A DNA stretch of 64,000 bases from Guadua angustifolia. Lineage: Eukaryota; Streptophyta; Magnoliopsida; Poales; Poaceae. How positions within the stretch are numbered: the first letter of the stretch is position 1; every line of letters begins with the position of its first letter. The notes under the pieces were generated by a model that made no database searches, was not told where the DNA came from, and was given only the letters and a program-made list of their open reading frames with translations. The position numbers and the translations under genes were made by a program. The stretch covers positions 25,054,852-25,118,851 of the forward strand of contig CM070508.1 in assembly GCA_036346375.1 (NCBI GenBank), read 5' to 3'. Below are positions 1 to 11,222 of the stretch, piece by piece.

Positions 1-715
1 TTATCTAGATCACGTTGTTGATTGTGATAAACCGGTTGAGTCGGCTTTGGGTGACAAAGGTATGCTCATCAAGTGTTGATAGAAAATCGATAAGAGGAAG
101 ACTTGTCCGCTAATGAGGAAATATCTCAAGAGGTTGTTTCAAGATGTGCCGATGGTAACGCTGTTTCGACTCCAAGATCAGCTTGATTGTGTGCCCAATG
201 AGGACTCCCAATTGGTTTCGGTGGACAATTTTGCTCGGCAAGAGAGTGGTGATGTTGTTGTTCAATCTCCACCACCGTGTTGGAAAACTTTACTCGGCAA
301 GAGGGTGGTGATGTTACTGCTCAATCTCCGTCAACAATTTGGCTAAGGGTGTGGCATTGCGACCTCCCAGAGCATGCGGTTGAAGGAAATGAACAAATGC
401 TAAATACCATTCTCGACGGTCCTAAGTCATCCTCTTCGAAGTGGTGGGAGTTCGGTTCGGCAAGGATCACAATCAGAGATTGCACTTGAGGAATGGAACA
501 TCTGCAGGACGCTATTCGGGTTGTCCAAGGATTCATTCTTCCGAGCATGGTGTCAATGGGGATTCATTCAACCGAAACTCGAATCGAGGGCATACAAAAG
601 TTGGACACACATAAAAGAGGTATGAATTTCGCATTGCTAATTCGTTAGTGGTCTTCGTCGCGCATCAAAGAACTAATTTATTTGTCATGATGGCACATCC
701 TCGACAGATGTCAAG

Positions 716-1243
716 ATGATGAGTAAAGCAATGAGTCGATGCATGCGAAACTTGGACGTGGCGAAGATCACAAAGACGGCGGCTTCCTCAATAGGAGTGT
801 CCCAATCGTCTTTGGCTTCGATTCCCCTAGAGCCTGGTACGCTTTCTTGTGCTAAATCATTTTCTATTGTTGCAATGCCCGATGATGAATGTGCATTAAA
901 ATTACACAACTTAGGTTTCAGAATGTCGAAAACTAACACAGAGTCAAACTCACCAATTACAGAACTCAAAAGGGTAGAAATGAATAGGATTAAGATGAAG
1001 CAAGATAGAAAAAAAGAGAACAAAAAGGTGGTGGCTGAAGTGAACAAGTCTAATTCTTTTGAGGCAAATGTTGACGAAGTTGCTGATGAGAACAGCGACT
1101 TACTCGCACATTTGCTTACAGACATTTCGGAGGTTGAGTATGAGTCGGAGGATTTGGACATGCGAATTTGTGATCTCATGGACTCCTCTCTAAGTCTCGA
1201 GGTTCCGGAAAGGAATATCGGGAAAATTAATATTAATAAATAG
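716..1243 (+). pseudogene. LINE ORF1-like segment
   Basis: An open stretch of 175 codons directly before the endonuclease region. It is rich in Lys and Glu (a KQDRKKENKK run) and ends in an acidic tail. No nucleic-acid-binding motif or zinc knuckle is visible, so the ORF1 assignment rests on position alone. It could also be the linker between ORF1 and the endonuclease of ORF2. Confidence 0.4.
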
Positions 1244-1269
1244 TGCAAAATGAAAGGTTTATTTTGAAT

Positions 1270-2018
1270 AGCAGAGGTCTTTCAGACTTGGCTAAGTTTC
1301 GTTATATTTTGATGATGTTAAAGATCACAAGTTAGATTTTGTAGCGATTATGGAAACAGCAAACAAGACATGTCAAAATCGAATTTGGCACGATTATCCG
1401 GAGGTGCGGATTTCGCTTGGCATTGTTTACCACCTAGAGGAGGTCCGTGGGATTCTTCTAGGTATTAATGCAACATCGTTGGATTTATCCTTGATTGTCG
1501 AAGGAATTTTTATAAAGTTCCATCCGACCAATAAGTCGGATATATTCAAATGGATTCTTATGGTAAGGTATGGTCCAGCCAGATGACTTCAAACAAGCAT
1601 TTCTGGCTGAACTGGTACGAGCGTGCCAACAAAATCCTTTCCCAACCTTGATTGGAGGGGATTTTAACATTATGCGTAATAGCAAGGAAAAGAATAAGGA
1701 TAGATTCAGTGAGCGTTGGCCCTTCTTATTTAATGCTGTGATAGACAGCTTTGATTTAAGGGAGATCGACCTCATCGGTCGGCAATTTACATGGGCAAAT
1801 TCATTACCGTGCCTACTTTTGAGAAATTAGATAGGGTACTCATGTTCACCGAGTGGGAGTTCAAATTTCCTCTCGTCTCTGCTCAAGCTTTGGACCGGGC
1901 ATTTCGGATCATACACCTCTATTGCTTGACACGGTATACCGGCTTTCTCGGGAGATCTATACCTTTTAGATTTGAGTTGTGTTGGTTCGAACGGAGGATT
2001 TTTATGATAAAGTGGTAG
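1270..2018 (+). pseudogene. LINE endonuclease domain, frameshifted
   Basis: Successive overlapping frames encode the apurinic/apyrimidinic endonuclease domain that nicks target DNA in LINE retrotransposition. Visible parts are a segment ending near ILMVRYGP, then GGDFNIMRNS (about 1655-1685), RQFTWAN, a FEKLDRVL segment and an SDHTPLLL reading near 1904. GGDFN, the TWxN pattern and SDH are the hallmark residues of this family. At least three frame changes are needed to follow the domain, so no functional protein is possible. Confidence 0.8.
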
Positions 2019-2639
2019 AAATCGAATAGACCGGTGAAGGGCAAAATTCAGTTCAACGATGGAACCACAAATTGGGGGCTCTGTGAGGTTTCTTCGTGGG
2101 TGGTCTTTTCATATTAATGGTGTATACAAACAATGAAAACCAATCTCCGATCGCCTATCTATGAGCTGGATATAGTCACGAGAACAGGATTTGACCGAGA
2201 GCGAGCGAGAGTATCTTGCTCAGCTCGGGAAAATCTTGCCATCTGTTGAGGGAAGAAGAAATCAAATATTATCAGCGGGCTAAAGTGAAAGACGCCCTCT
2301 TGGGGATAATAATACTCGTTATTTCCAGCTTGATTGCTAATGGCAAACACAGAAGAAAATGATTTATTCCTAGACCATGAGGATGGGAAAATCAAGGACA
2401 AAGCTAATTTAAAAATTATATAACCACATTCTATAAAGAATTGTTTGGTGAGTCTCGAGGAAAGTCTCGATGTACCTTCATGAGGATGAATATCATGACA
2501 TTGTGAGAGTATCACAGATGAAAATGAATTGTTAATCGCTTCACCATCGAGAGCGAACTCAAAGATGCTATTTTCGGATGGATCACAACAAGGCTCTGTG
2601 TTCAGATGGCTTCCCAATTGAATTTTATCAAAATTCGGG

Positions 2640-4323
2640 AAGTTATTAGAGGATCTTTTCTATGTTTCAGAGCTATATGCGGGGGAGTTACCCATTTTTA
2701 GTCTCAATTTTGGTGTTATAACATTATTGCCAAAAGTTCAAGAGGCAAATATCATACAACAATATAGGCCAATATGCCTTTTGAATGTGAGTTTCAAGAT
2801 CTTCACAAAAGTGGTCACAAATAGATCGAACTCGGTTGCTAATAAAGTTATCATTAACTCAAACAAGCTTTTATGCGAGGTCGAAATATCCTTGAGGGAG
2901 TCGCATTTTGCATGAGACTTTGCATGAGTTGCATAGAAAGAAGCTTAGTGGAGTCATCCTAAAAATTGATTTCGAGAAAGCTTATGACAAAGTGAAGTGG
3001 CCTTTCTTGGTACAAGTCTTACTTAATGAAGGATTTTCGTCCAAGTGGATTTCTTGGATTCATCCTTCATCTCGGGAGGCGTGTGGCGGTTAATGTAAAT
3101 GGGGAAATCGGCAATTACTTTCAGACAAGGAAGGACTCGTGGAGATCCGTTGTCGCCATTATTGTTCAACATTGTTCTTGATATGTTGTCTATCTTAATT
3201 AAAAGGGCTAAAGATCAGAGCTAGTGGGGGAGTAGTACCTCACTTGATTGATGATGGCTCGTCTATTCCGCAATATGCCGATGATACAATCATTTTTATG
3301 GAAAATGACTTGGACAAAGCGCGAACATGAAGCTCTTGCTTTGTGCATTTGAGCAAGTCTCGGGTTAAGAATTAATTTTCATAAGAGTGAATTGTTCTGT
3401 TTTGGCGAGGCACAAAATTCATTACAACATTATGTGGAATTGTTTGGGTGTAAGCATGGGAGTCTCCCTTTGAAGTATCTTGGTATCCCGATTCATTATA
3501 GAAAACTACGAAACTCTGATTGGCAAATGGTAGAAGAACGCTTTCAGAAGAGGCTCAGTAGCTGGAAGGGCAAACATCTTTCGGTGGGGGGTAGACTGAC
3601 ATTGATTAACTCAGTGTTAAGTAGCCTCCCTATGTATATGATGCCCTTTTTTGCAATTCCTACTGGTGTTCTCAAGAAACTTGATTATTTTCGTTCTCGG
3701 TTTTATTGGCAAGGGGATGAACACAAGAGAAAGTATCGTCTTGCTAGGTGGAGCATCTTATGCCAACCAAAAGAACAAGGAGGTCTGGGGATCCATGACT
3801 TAAAATGTAAAAATATCGCACTACTAAGTAAATGGTCGTTTAAACTTTTAACATCCGAGGGTACCGCAACAGCTTGATTCGAAATAAATACTTAGGCTCA
3901 AAGCCATTGGGGCAAGCGAGTGGAAACCAGAGACTCGCATTTTTGGTCCGGCTTGATGACGGAAAGAAAGATTTTCTTTGCTTTGGCACCTTCAAAATTA
4001 ACAATGGATCACAGGTGAGGTTCTGGGAGGATATCTGGCTCGGAAATTGCCCACTGAAAGATCAATATCCTGGTTTATATAGCATTGTTCGACGGAAATT
4101 TGTATCCATTGCGGATGTCTTATCGTCAGCACAACCAAATATTTCCTGGAGAAGATCATTGCTTGGACCAAAGTTAGTGGCGTGGAATGCATTATGTTCA
4201 CGAATCGCTAGTATTAATTTAACAACGATTGATGATGAATTCACCGAATGTGCCAAGATGGTCAATTCTCGTGAAATCTCATTATCAAGCCCCGATTACA
4301 AGTGGTGTACCCAATTTAAATAA
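2640..4323 (+). pseudogene. LINE reverse transcriptase and C-terminal region, frameshifted
   Basis: This is the reverse-transcriptase part of LINE ORF2. Motifs in order are QYRPICLLNVSFKI (about 2760), ILKIDFEKAYDKVKW (about 2955-3000), RGDPLSPLLFNIVLD (about 3138-3182), YADDTIIFM (3274-3300), then LPLKYLGIPI and WKGKHLSVGGRLTLI downstream. YADD is the catalytic site. The frame breaks near 2915, 3093, 3200-3390 and 3877. Downstream to about 4700 there are traces of the Cys-rich zf-RVT region typical of plant LINE ORF2. The copy is old. Confidence 0.85.
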
Positions 4324-4998
4324 AAGACGTGGAAGCTCAAAGTCCCACTAAAAATAAAGGTGTTCTTGTGATACCTTAGAGAGGAGTGATATTAACCAAG
4401 GACAATTTAGCAAAGCGAAATTGGCAAGGATGCGAACATGTTGCTTTTGTAGCTAACCCGAGACAATTAAGCATTTGTTTTTGATTGTCGTTTCACAGAC
4501 TCGCTTTGGTGTCTTATATATGTGGCGTTTGGTATATCTAATCCAAAGAGTGTTGCTAACATATTTGGTAATTGGTTAAATGGTTTTCACAAAATGATAG
4601 AAACATTGTTCTTCTTGGTCTGCCGCCACGTGTTGGTCTATTTGGTTAACAAGGAACGATAGAGTTTTTCAAAAGAAAACCAATTCTTCCCTTTGCGAGT
4701 TATTTATGCTATTATCCACCGGTTACGATTTGGGCAGTGCTCCGAAGGTGGAGATGCGGCTACTTTAGCGGAGGCTACACATTGTTTGGCGCAGTCTCCA
4801 AGGAATTCTATTCACGAGCACATGGGTGGCGGTCTAATCTACGGATTGCTAGTTACTAGATTGTGCCCGTCTACTTTTACTTTTCTTTTATTTGGCTGTG
4901 TGCTTTTTTAAGCAGAGGCCGGAAGCAATTTTGAGGACGTGTGTCATCTCGATGTAATGTTCTTGAAATTAATAAAAATCTTCCGTTATCAAAAAAAA

Positions 4999-7300
4999 GT
5001 TGACACTGTTCTTGGATTATTCAGCATTCATTATATTCATGGTTGGTACATATTTGAGAATTGAGATGGAGTGCTACCATCACTGATTCACTGTATTCCT
5101 GAAGGGACTCCGAAGTTTTGAACAATGAAGACATGTACATTGACAAAGAGGGTGCAACTAGGTATTGTACAGAGAATTTCTTGCGTAATCTTTCCTTTTC
5201 CTTTACTCGAAGCGACATTAATTTTTTTTATTTTTTGGCACGTCCTGCAGATTTATGTAAGAGTAACAGTTTTGACTGCTTGCCTTTTGTCGTATGCTTT
5301 TGCTCGTTGTTTGTACTTCATTTGTAAATATCTCCGTCTGCATATCAGCAGTATAGGATGGTTTTGCAACTGTACTCTTCCATGACCGACTGATATGTTG
5401 ACGATTAGGGGCGGATCTACCAGTATAGTAGGTTGGGCTGCTACCCCACCTATAATTTATAGGGCTTCTTATACCAGGTATGTATATATTGCATAGCCCA
5501 ACAAATTTGGTCTATAAGTAAGGTATAGTCCAACAAATTTATAACCAGGTGTGTATATACTTCAAGTTTGCCTCACCAATAATTTCTTCCTAGGTCCGCC
5601 ACCGTTGATAATTGCCCTTAATTTCAGCAATCAGAACACTGATCTTAGTGCTTCAGTCCAAGTATCCCATGAATCTACACATCTGAGAAAGCAAATGCAT
5701 GGTTAAAACAAAAACTTACATTGACTTTTTTTCCCATGCTTGCGAGAGAGTGACCCTAAAATGGCTGGACGTTGCATCAGGCCGAATGACCAAACATGTG
5801 GTCTTTCAATTGGAAGATCCGAGTCTTTTTTCAGTCCCATGTGAATCTTAAAGCGATAGTCCAACTATATTTTCTTCATATTTTCTTCTGCTGCTGCTGA
5901 CATCCCTTCCGACTTGCCATGATATTTCAGCATAACCGGTCTGTAATAGTCTGCTTCTGTCGCAACTGTTTTGAGCTACAGATCGAGTGTGTCTTTCATT
6001 CGGTACCAGGTTAGTGAATGAATACAAACCTGAATTAATACATCTGAATGAAAATACTAATATTGGGTCACAGCGCAAATCAGATCGCATTAAGATTGTG
6101 TCAGCTACAACTTTCTACTGAAAATGCAACGAAATTATCTGATGGAAAGAAACGTACGTCTCCTTGAAAAAGCTACGAAATTATACTACATTGAAAACTT
6201 AGCTATTCTCCATGTGATAAACGTAGATTTGTCTACTGTAGATAGTAATGTTGATGGTGCCGATATGTTTGGACAATTTGGACCATGTTACGTCTGAAAT
6301 CCATGATCGGCTACCGTTTGCGTCTGGCTCTTATTCGATGGGACCCATGACTTAGGCTAATCCGTTCGCGTGTCAACCAACATGCACAGATGGAGACTGC
6401 TCAACGGGCATAATCTCATTCCGATTCCCGACGGCATGGACTGTTCTAGAGTCTAGCCAGTTAAGCTGCAACTGCTGGATTGGTTATAAGGTATCCCTTC
6501 AGACGCAATGGTATCATCACCTTCAGATGACTGGGTAAATGAGAATTTACCATTAGTTGTATTTAGGAGCAAAACATACAGAGTTCAATCTGTTCGGTAA
6601 TTTGGTCAGCTGAAATAGATTGCTACTACCTGTTCATGTTACAGAACTCGCAGACATTGACCATGTTATTCATTCACAAGCACATGATATCTAGAAATGA
6701 TCCCTGTTTTGCAAAGAGCAGGAAGTATGAGAAATCGGATGAATGGGCATTCATAGGGACACCGAGGATTCTCAAGATTTACTATCTCACAAATGCACAT
6801 AATAGTACTATACATATATGATCATCTTCGCAACAAATATGCGCTTAAAAAGAGTTCTATTGATTTTTTTTTTTTTGGTCAAAGGCATACACCTCAACAC
6901 CTTTGACATCTTGCAAGTCTCAGTGATCAGTAAAATATCAGACATTTATACACACGTTACAGTACTTAAACTCGGTTGGTGAGCTATTCCTTTGCAACTC
7001 AGCAACTAGATGGGAATCTCTTGATCAGTAAGTGGTTATCCTTCCTTGCGGACCAGTAGTGAATTACTCCTTAACAACTCAACTAGAGATTTCTAGTGAC
7101 TAGTAAGCATCTCTCGTTCAACTTGGAGCAGGGCCCTGGCACTAATATTGCAGCGACCACTGAGTTAGTAGCTCGCGAGTTAAGATCAACCACTAACTGC
7201 AAGACATAAAAAATAAGTAAGAGGTTAATGCAAAGTATTTGGAAATTTGTTACGACAAAACTACTGCTAGTTTTCCAAAATGTTCTTACCTCTAAAATTA
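4999..7300. other. Intergenic stretch, no gene recognised
   Basis: Apart from the small hAT-like MITE, this 2.3-kb stretch between the LINE tail and the calmodulin-binding gene is AT-rich with only short frames. The piece at 5100-5390 looks somewhat like the end of a transcription unit (short open segment, then T-rich sequence), but I cannot assign it. The part next to 7301 should hold the 3' UTR of the minus-strand gene. Confidence 0.5.
5406..5604. mobile_element. Small hAT-like MITE (199 bp)
   Basis: The left end reads TAGGGGCGGATC and the right end, reverse-complemented, reads CGGTGGCGGACC. These are diverged forms of the CAGNGGCGGAC type of hAT terminus. The flanks TTGACGAT (5398-5405) and TTGATAAT (5605-5612) match at 6 of 8 positions, consistent with an aged 8-bp duplication. 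There is no coding capacity. Confidence 0.55.
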
Positions 7301-10300
7301 TCAGTTGCAAGCTTGGACAGGCCTTGTGGATGTGACGCTTTTCTTATCATCCTCGTCATGCGGTAGGACGGTCTCAAAGGCCTGGACAAGAAGCTCCACT
7401 TTCTTCTTTCGAGCAGGACATAAATTATTCACTGCCCTTCTAAGTGCATAATCGATCATCCATTCTTCAGCATTCTTTCGCTCATCCATCATCTGATGCT
7501 TGAGGTCAACCTTTTCTGCTTCTGGGTCAAGTTCCAGAGGAAGAAAATTTGGTGCCCTTGGATTAAAACCTCGCATATACTCTTCCTCTTCAGGTGTTTT
7601 CCTCCTCCTGGCAATGATCAATCTATTTCCCGGACAAGTTGCAGACTCGGTAGGATCAAGATATACATCTCCTTTGAGGTTCATCACGCTGAATGCATTG
7701 CATATGTCGTCGATGGAAGATTCTTTTGTATCAGTCTCCTCTGCTGCTAGGTTCTGGGTCTCTCCATGTTCTTCGGCAGAGGATAAGTCGTGCTCCGGTA
7801 TATGGGCATTGGACAAGAGATTAGTTTCTTCAGTAATACAAAGTTCTTCACAAGCATCTAATGTAGACATTGCAAACTCCTTTGGATTACTGCCAATTAG
7901 ATCTGTGGTGTTAATACATCCATTGGCACCTTGAGGCATAGCAGGTTCTTCAGAAGCACCTCCTGATTCACAGGCGGTGATCTTCAGTTCTTTTTGAGCA
8001 CTAGCATTGACACATGCAGTGTAATCATCTTCATCACCTTGTTGAGTAATATGTGATTCTTCATCAGCATCTTCTAATTCACACATTTCCTTTTGAACAC
8101 CACCATTTGCATCTGCAGTGTAGTCATTTTGAATAGCTTCTTGGCTAACATCAAATTCTTCAGAAGCATCTGCCAATTCACATGTAGTATGCTCTGATTC
8201 ATTTAGAGCCTCATCACTGACATCAGCAGAATTACCATCCAGATCAGCTTCTTGAGCAATAACAGATTCGTCAAAAGCAACTACCAATTTGCATGTGGTG
8301 AACCCTAAATCATGAGCATCAACACTGACATATGAAGAGTTATCATCTTGACCAGTTCTTTGTACAATACCAGCTTCTTTAGAAGTGTCTTCCAATTCAC
8401 TTCTGCCAATAGCCCCCATTTGAGCACAATCAATGAGATATCCGGAGTTATCATCATGAATGATTTCTTGAGCAGTATTAGTTTCTTCAGAAGCATCTTC
8501 AAACTTGCATGTGGTAATATCTGGTTCCATTTCAACACCATATCCAATATATGCAAAGTTACCATTTTGGCCACTTTCTTGAGTGATACCAGCTTCTTCA
8601 GAAGCATCTTCCAACTTAGTTGTGGTAATCTCTGGTACCATTTGAGAAACTTCATTAAAGCATCCGGAGTTAGCATCCTGGCTGCTTTCTTGAGCAATAA
8701 CAGAATCTTCTGAAGCATCTTCCGAGTTGCATGTGGTTGTCTCCAATTTCTTGGGAGCATCTTTTGTGCCATCCAAAGTGTCATCACGATCGGTTCCTTG
8801 ATCAATACTTGTTTCTTCTGAGGAAAGTTCGAATTTGTTCATTCTGATATCCAATTCCTTTTGAGCATCATCATGGCTATCTGCAGGGTTGTCATCTTGT
8901 TCAAATGTGTTATCCACAGTGCTGTCATCTTGATCAAATGCATCGTCTACAGTGCTGTTATCTTGTTCAAAGACATGGCCCTCTATTGGTTGTTTCTGGA
9001 TTTCAACATCTGGAGAACCAATTGCACTGAAGTCAGAAATTTCACCTTCTGAAGCAGCTTTGGAGATTACTTCCTCGTAGAAATCCTCGTTGCACTGAAC
9101 ACCAGGGGCAGTCTCGGAAATCTCCATTTCAGACCCATCAACCAGCATGTTCTCTTCATCCATTGCATTCGACTCCTCAGTAACCTCTGATTTGCCAGCA
9201 GATTCCATACTGTTCTCATCATCTTTTGCTTCTTGATCTGCTGAAGTCTCCTCTTTGCAGCCTTCGTGAAGGATATTCTCCATCGTTTCCGCTACTTCCT
9301 GCTCAGGAATCTCCAATTTACAGACACCAATCGAGATCTTCCCTTCTTGTGTCTCTTGTCCTGTGGAAGCCTCCCTTTGACACACCGTGCCCAGGATGTT
9401 GTTGGCTTCATCTCTTCCATCCTGCTCCTCACAGGACACCAGTCTGCAATCAACACCATCTTGATCTGAGATGATCTCCATTTCACGGGCCAAAACCGAA
9501 ATGCTTTCCTCATCCTTTGCCTCCTGATCTTCAGTGGCCTCCTCTTCGCATTCATCGCCCAATATTCCCGATGTGCCCACTTCATCTTTACCTTCTTGCA
9601 CCTCAGAAACCTCTGCTCCACCAATCTCCACGTCTCTCACCCCCTGTTCTTCCGAGATATCATCATCCAAACTATCATATTCGTAAACCTGGTACCTCAT
9701 CCACGGCAAGTCCTCGACGAAATTGCCGGAGATAGCTGGATCACTGCACTCCGACGAACTCTCCCTGCAGACACCAAGCCTCTCCTCTAGCTTTCCTACA
9801 CCCTCACCGTCACTACAAACACCAGGATCGTTCCCCTTGTCGTTGTGCTCGTCCGCGCCGCACCGATCGAAGACGACGAACTCCATCCTCCTTACCGTCG
9901 CGTCCATCTCGTCCAAGGACATGTCGCTGCAGCTCATGTCCGAGCTCACCCTCGGGCCTGCGTACACCTCCACGAAGAAGTCACCCAGTGCCTCTTCATC
10001 AATCAAAGGCGCGATCTTCGAGATGCCACCGCAGACGCCGCCGCCGTTCTTGTCCTCTGGTCTCTGGTGACCGGTGCTCTTGCGGAACGCCGAGACGCCC
10101 TTGAGCTTCATGTTCTGCTGCGTCTTTATCAGCCGCCGGCACGACGCGAGGAAGCTCCGAAGCGGCACCGCCGGCGCGTGGACGTGGCCGTTGAGGGAGC
10201 AGTACGTGTACGGGCACACCCGCAGCGCGGCGGGGCCCTCGGCGTCGGTGGCCCCCGGCGTCAGGTCGAGGGCGTCGGGGAACTTGGCCTCCTTCATGGT

Positions 10301-10618
10301 CGACGAGCACGTGGCCCGGCCCAGGCCGGTCACCTTCGGGAACAGCACCTTCCCCCTCGTCACCACCCGTATCGGCCTTCGCCTCGGCGGCGACGCGGAC
10401 GACGGCGGCAACCGCGCGCGGTGCCCGGCCTTGGCGTCGGAGCTGCTCGTGGCCCTCATGTAGTTCGGCACGGAGGCCGGCGACGGGGACATGGCCGCGC
10501 CGCCGCGGTTCCTCGGCCGGCTCCCGCCGTGGTCGTCGTCCCGGAACCCCCTGGGCTTGGACAGAGGGGTCAGGAGCGGGTCCTTGATCTTCTTGGGCAC
10601 CTCCTTGCTCCGCACCAT
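7301..10618 (-). CDS. Plant calmodulin-binding protein (PICBP-like), single exon
   Basis: An uninterrupted 1105-codon frame. The N-terminus has the conserved VPNYMRATSSSDAK segment (about residue 50), then YCSLNGHVHAP and FLASCRRLIKTQQNMKLK (about residues 138-175), and FFVEVYAG near 213. These short blocks are shared by plant PICBP-type proteins. A long acidic, low-complexity middle (about 280-930) holds imperfect 37-residue repeats. The C-terminal ~130 residues match the plant CaM-binding domain: PEEEEYMRGFNPRAPNFLPL, then a basic amphipathic segment around WMIDYALRRAVNNLCPARKKKVELLVQAFETV, given here as landmarks rather than one continuous motif. The expected role is binding Ca2+/calmodulin. 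The start sits in GCGGCCATGG, a strong context, and the 5' third is very GC-rich as in many grass genes. It appears intact. Confidence 0.9.
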   Translation of the reverse strand: MVRSKEVPKKIKDPLLTPLSKPRGFRDDDHGGSRPRNRGGAAMSPSPASVPNYMRATSSSDAKAGHRARLPPSSASPPRRRPIRVVTRGKVLFPKVTGLGRATCSSTMKEAKFPDALDLTPGATDAEGPAALRVCPYTYCSLNGHVHAPAVPLRSFLASCRRLIKTQQNMKLKGVSAFRKSTGHQRPEDKNGGGVCGGISKIAPLIDEEALGDFFVEVYAGPRVSSDMSCSDMSLDEMDATVRRMEFVVFDRCGADEHNDKGNDPGVCSDGEGVGKLEERLGVCRESSSECSDPAISGNFVEDLPWMRYQVYEYDSLDDDISEEQGVRDVEIGGAEVSEVQEGKDEVGTSGILGDECEEEATEDQEAKDEESISVLAREMEIISDQDGVDCRLVSCEEQDGRDEANNILGTVCQREASTGQETQEGKISIGVCKLEIPEQEVAETMENILHEGCKEETSADQEAKDDENSMESAGKSEVTEESNAMDEENMLVDGSEMEISETAPGVQCNEDFYEEVISKAASEGEISDFSAIGSPDVEIQKQPIEGHVFEQDNSTVDDAFDQDDSTVDNTFEQDDNPADSHDDAQKELDIRMNKFELSSEETSIDQGTDRDDTLDGTKDAPKKLETTTCNSEDASEDSVIAQESSQDANSGCFNEVSQMVPEITTTKLEDASEEAGITQESGQNGNFAYIGYGVEMEPDITTCKFEDASEETNTAQEIIHDDNSGYLIDCAQMGAIGRSELEDTSKEAGIVQRTGQDDNSSYVSVDAHDLGFTTCKLVVAFDESVIAQEADLDGNSADVSDEALNESEHTTCELADASEEFDVSQEAIQNDYTADANGGVQKEMCELEDADEESHITQQGDEDDYTACVNASAQKELKITACESGGASEEPAMPQGANGCINTTDLIGSNPKEFAMSTLDACEELCITEETNLLSNAHIPEHDLSSAEEHGETQNLAAEETDTKESSIDDICNAFSVMNLKGDVYLDPTESATCPGNRLIIARRRKTPEEEEYMRGFNPRAPNFLPLELDPEAEKVDLKHQMMDERKNAEEWMIDYALRRAVNNLCPARKKKVELLVQAFETVLPHDEDDKKSVTSTRPVQACN
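7829..8840 (-). repeat. In-frame ~111-bp minisatellite inside the calmodulin-binding gene
   Basis: The encoded protein shows about nine tandem units of 33-37 residues. Each begins near EDASEE, continues IAQE and a DDN/DGN core, and ends near ITTCKL. Most spacings are 36 or 37 residues, so length changes keep the reading frame. Units are well diverged. Just upstream in the protein are three shorter 11-residue repeats (FEQDDSTVDNT type). Confidence 0.85.
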
Positions 10619-11222
10619 GGCCGCTGCTCTTCCTTGCTTGCTTGGAGCTCAATCTTTTTTTACCTTACAATCGAAGATTTCCTAAAATTTCTTGGCTCCT
10701 TCAAAAAGGAAATTTCTTGGCTCCTTCGAAAAGGAATCAGAGGTTTCCTGGAATATCTTGGGTTGTTGGAGTCGAGGTTTCCTTGGCGTTCTTGGCTTCT
10801 TGAGTTGAAGGGCGGCAAGAAAGCAAAACGAAGCAAAGGTGATGTGAACTATGAGGGAGAGAAGAGTAGGGGAGGGGATAAGAGAAGAGCACAAACTAGA
10901 GAAAAGAAAGGTGGGTTTCTTGGGAAAGCGATGGATGGGTTTGGAGGAGGGAGCAGAGGACAGTGGATGGGCGGCTCAAAGGGGCATCTTTGAGAAGAAG
11001 GCTGAAGGCTGATTGAGATTTGAGAGTGACAAATAAATTTGAATGGTGCATCTTCTGTGGGGGCAAATTTTGTGATCCCTGTGTCACCTTGGAAGAGTTG
11101 GGTTTTTGTGGATATGCATTTATGAGTTGGTGTTTGATTGAATGGATTTGAGGGGAGCCCTTTGGTTGTTCTTGTATTCATTCCTTTGGTTTGATGGCAA
11201 CTAACTAAAGCATTGAAATGTG
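10619..11222. other. 5' leader and probable promoter region of the calmodulin-binding gene
   Basis: The region lies upstream of the start codon at 10618 on the minus strand. It holds short direct repeats of a TTTCTTGGCTCCTTC type at about 10687-10730, and purine-rich stretches (10850-10990) that are pyrimidine-rich on the transcribed strand, as in many plant leaders. No TATA box can be fixed with confidence. Confidence 0.4.

Larger units (their letters stand above)
1..4998 (+). mobile_element. Degenerate L1-type LINE, 5' end outside the window
   Basis: A non-LTR retrotransposon on the + strand, broken by many frameshifts and stops. In order it shows an ORF1-like acidic/basic region (716-1243), an AP-endonuclease region with the GGDFN motif (about 1570-1830) and an SDH motif (about 1904-1912), a reverse transcriptase with RGDPLSPLLF (about 3138) and YADD (3274-3285), and a long C-terminal region (3392-4320). 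The 3' end carries AATAAAAAT followed by an A-tract at 4991-4998, the usual LINE ending. The element is clearly dead. The target-site duplication cannot be tested because the 5' end lies beyond base 1. Whether bases 1-700 belong to the element is inferred only from continuity. Confidence 0.85.

Noticed and set aside
8305..8805. A 166-codon minus-strand frame rich in Lys and Leu within the calmodulin-binding gene
   Set aside because: It is an alternative frame of the in-frame minisatellite and its regularity only mirrors the repeat.
9845..10993. Long open frames opposite and overlapping the 5' part of the calmodulin-binding gene (9845-10993 +, 9999-10652 -)
   Set aside because: They lie in the GC-rich coding part of the recognised gene, have Arg/Pro-rich composition with no domains, and are explained by base composition.
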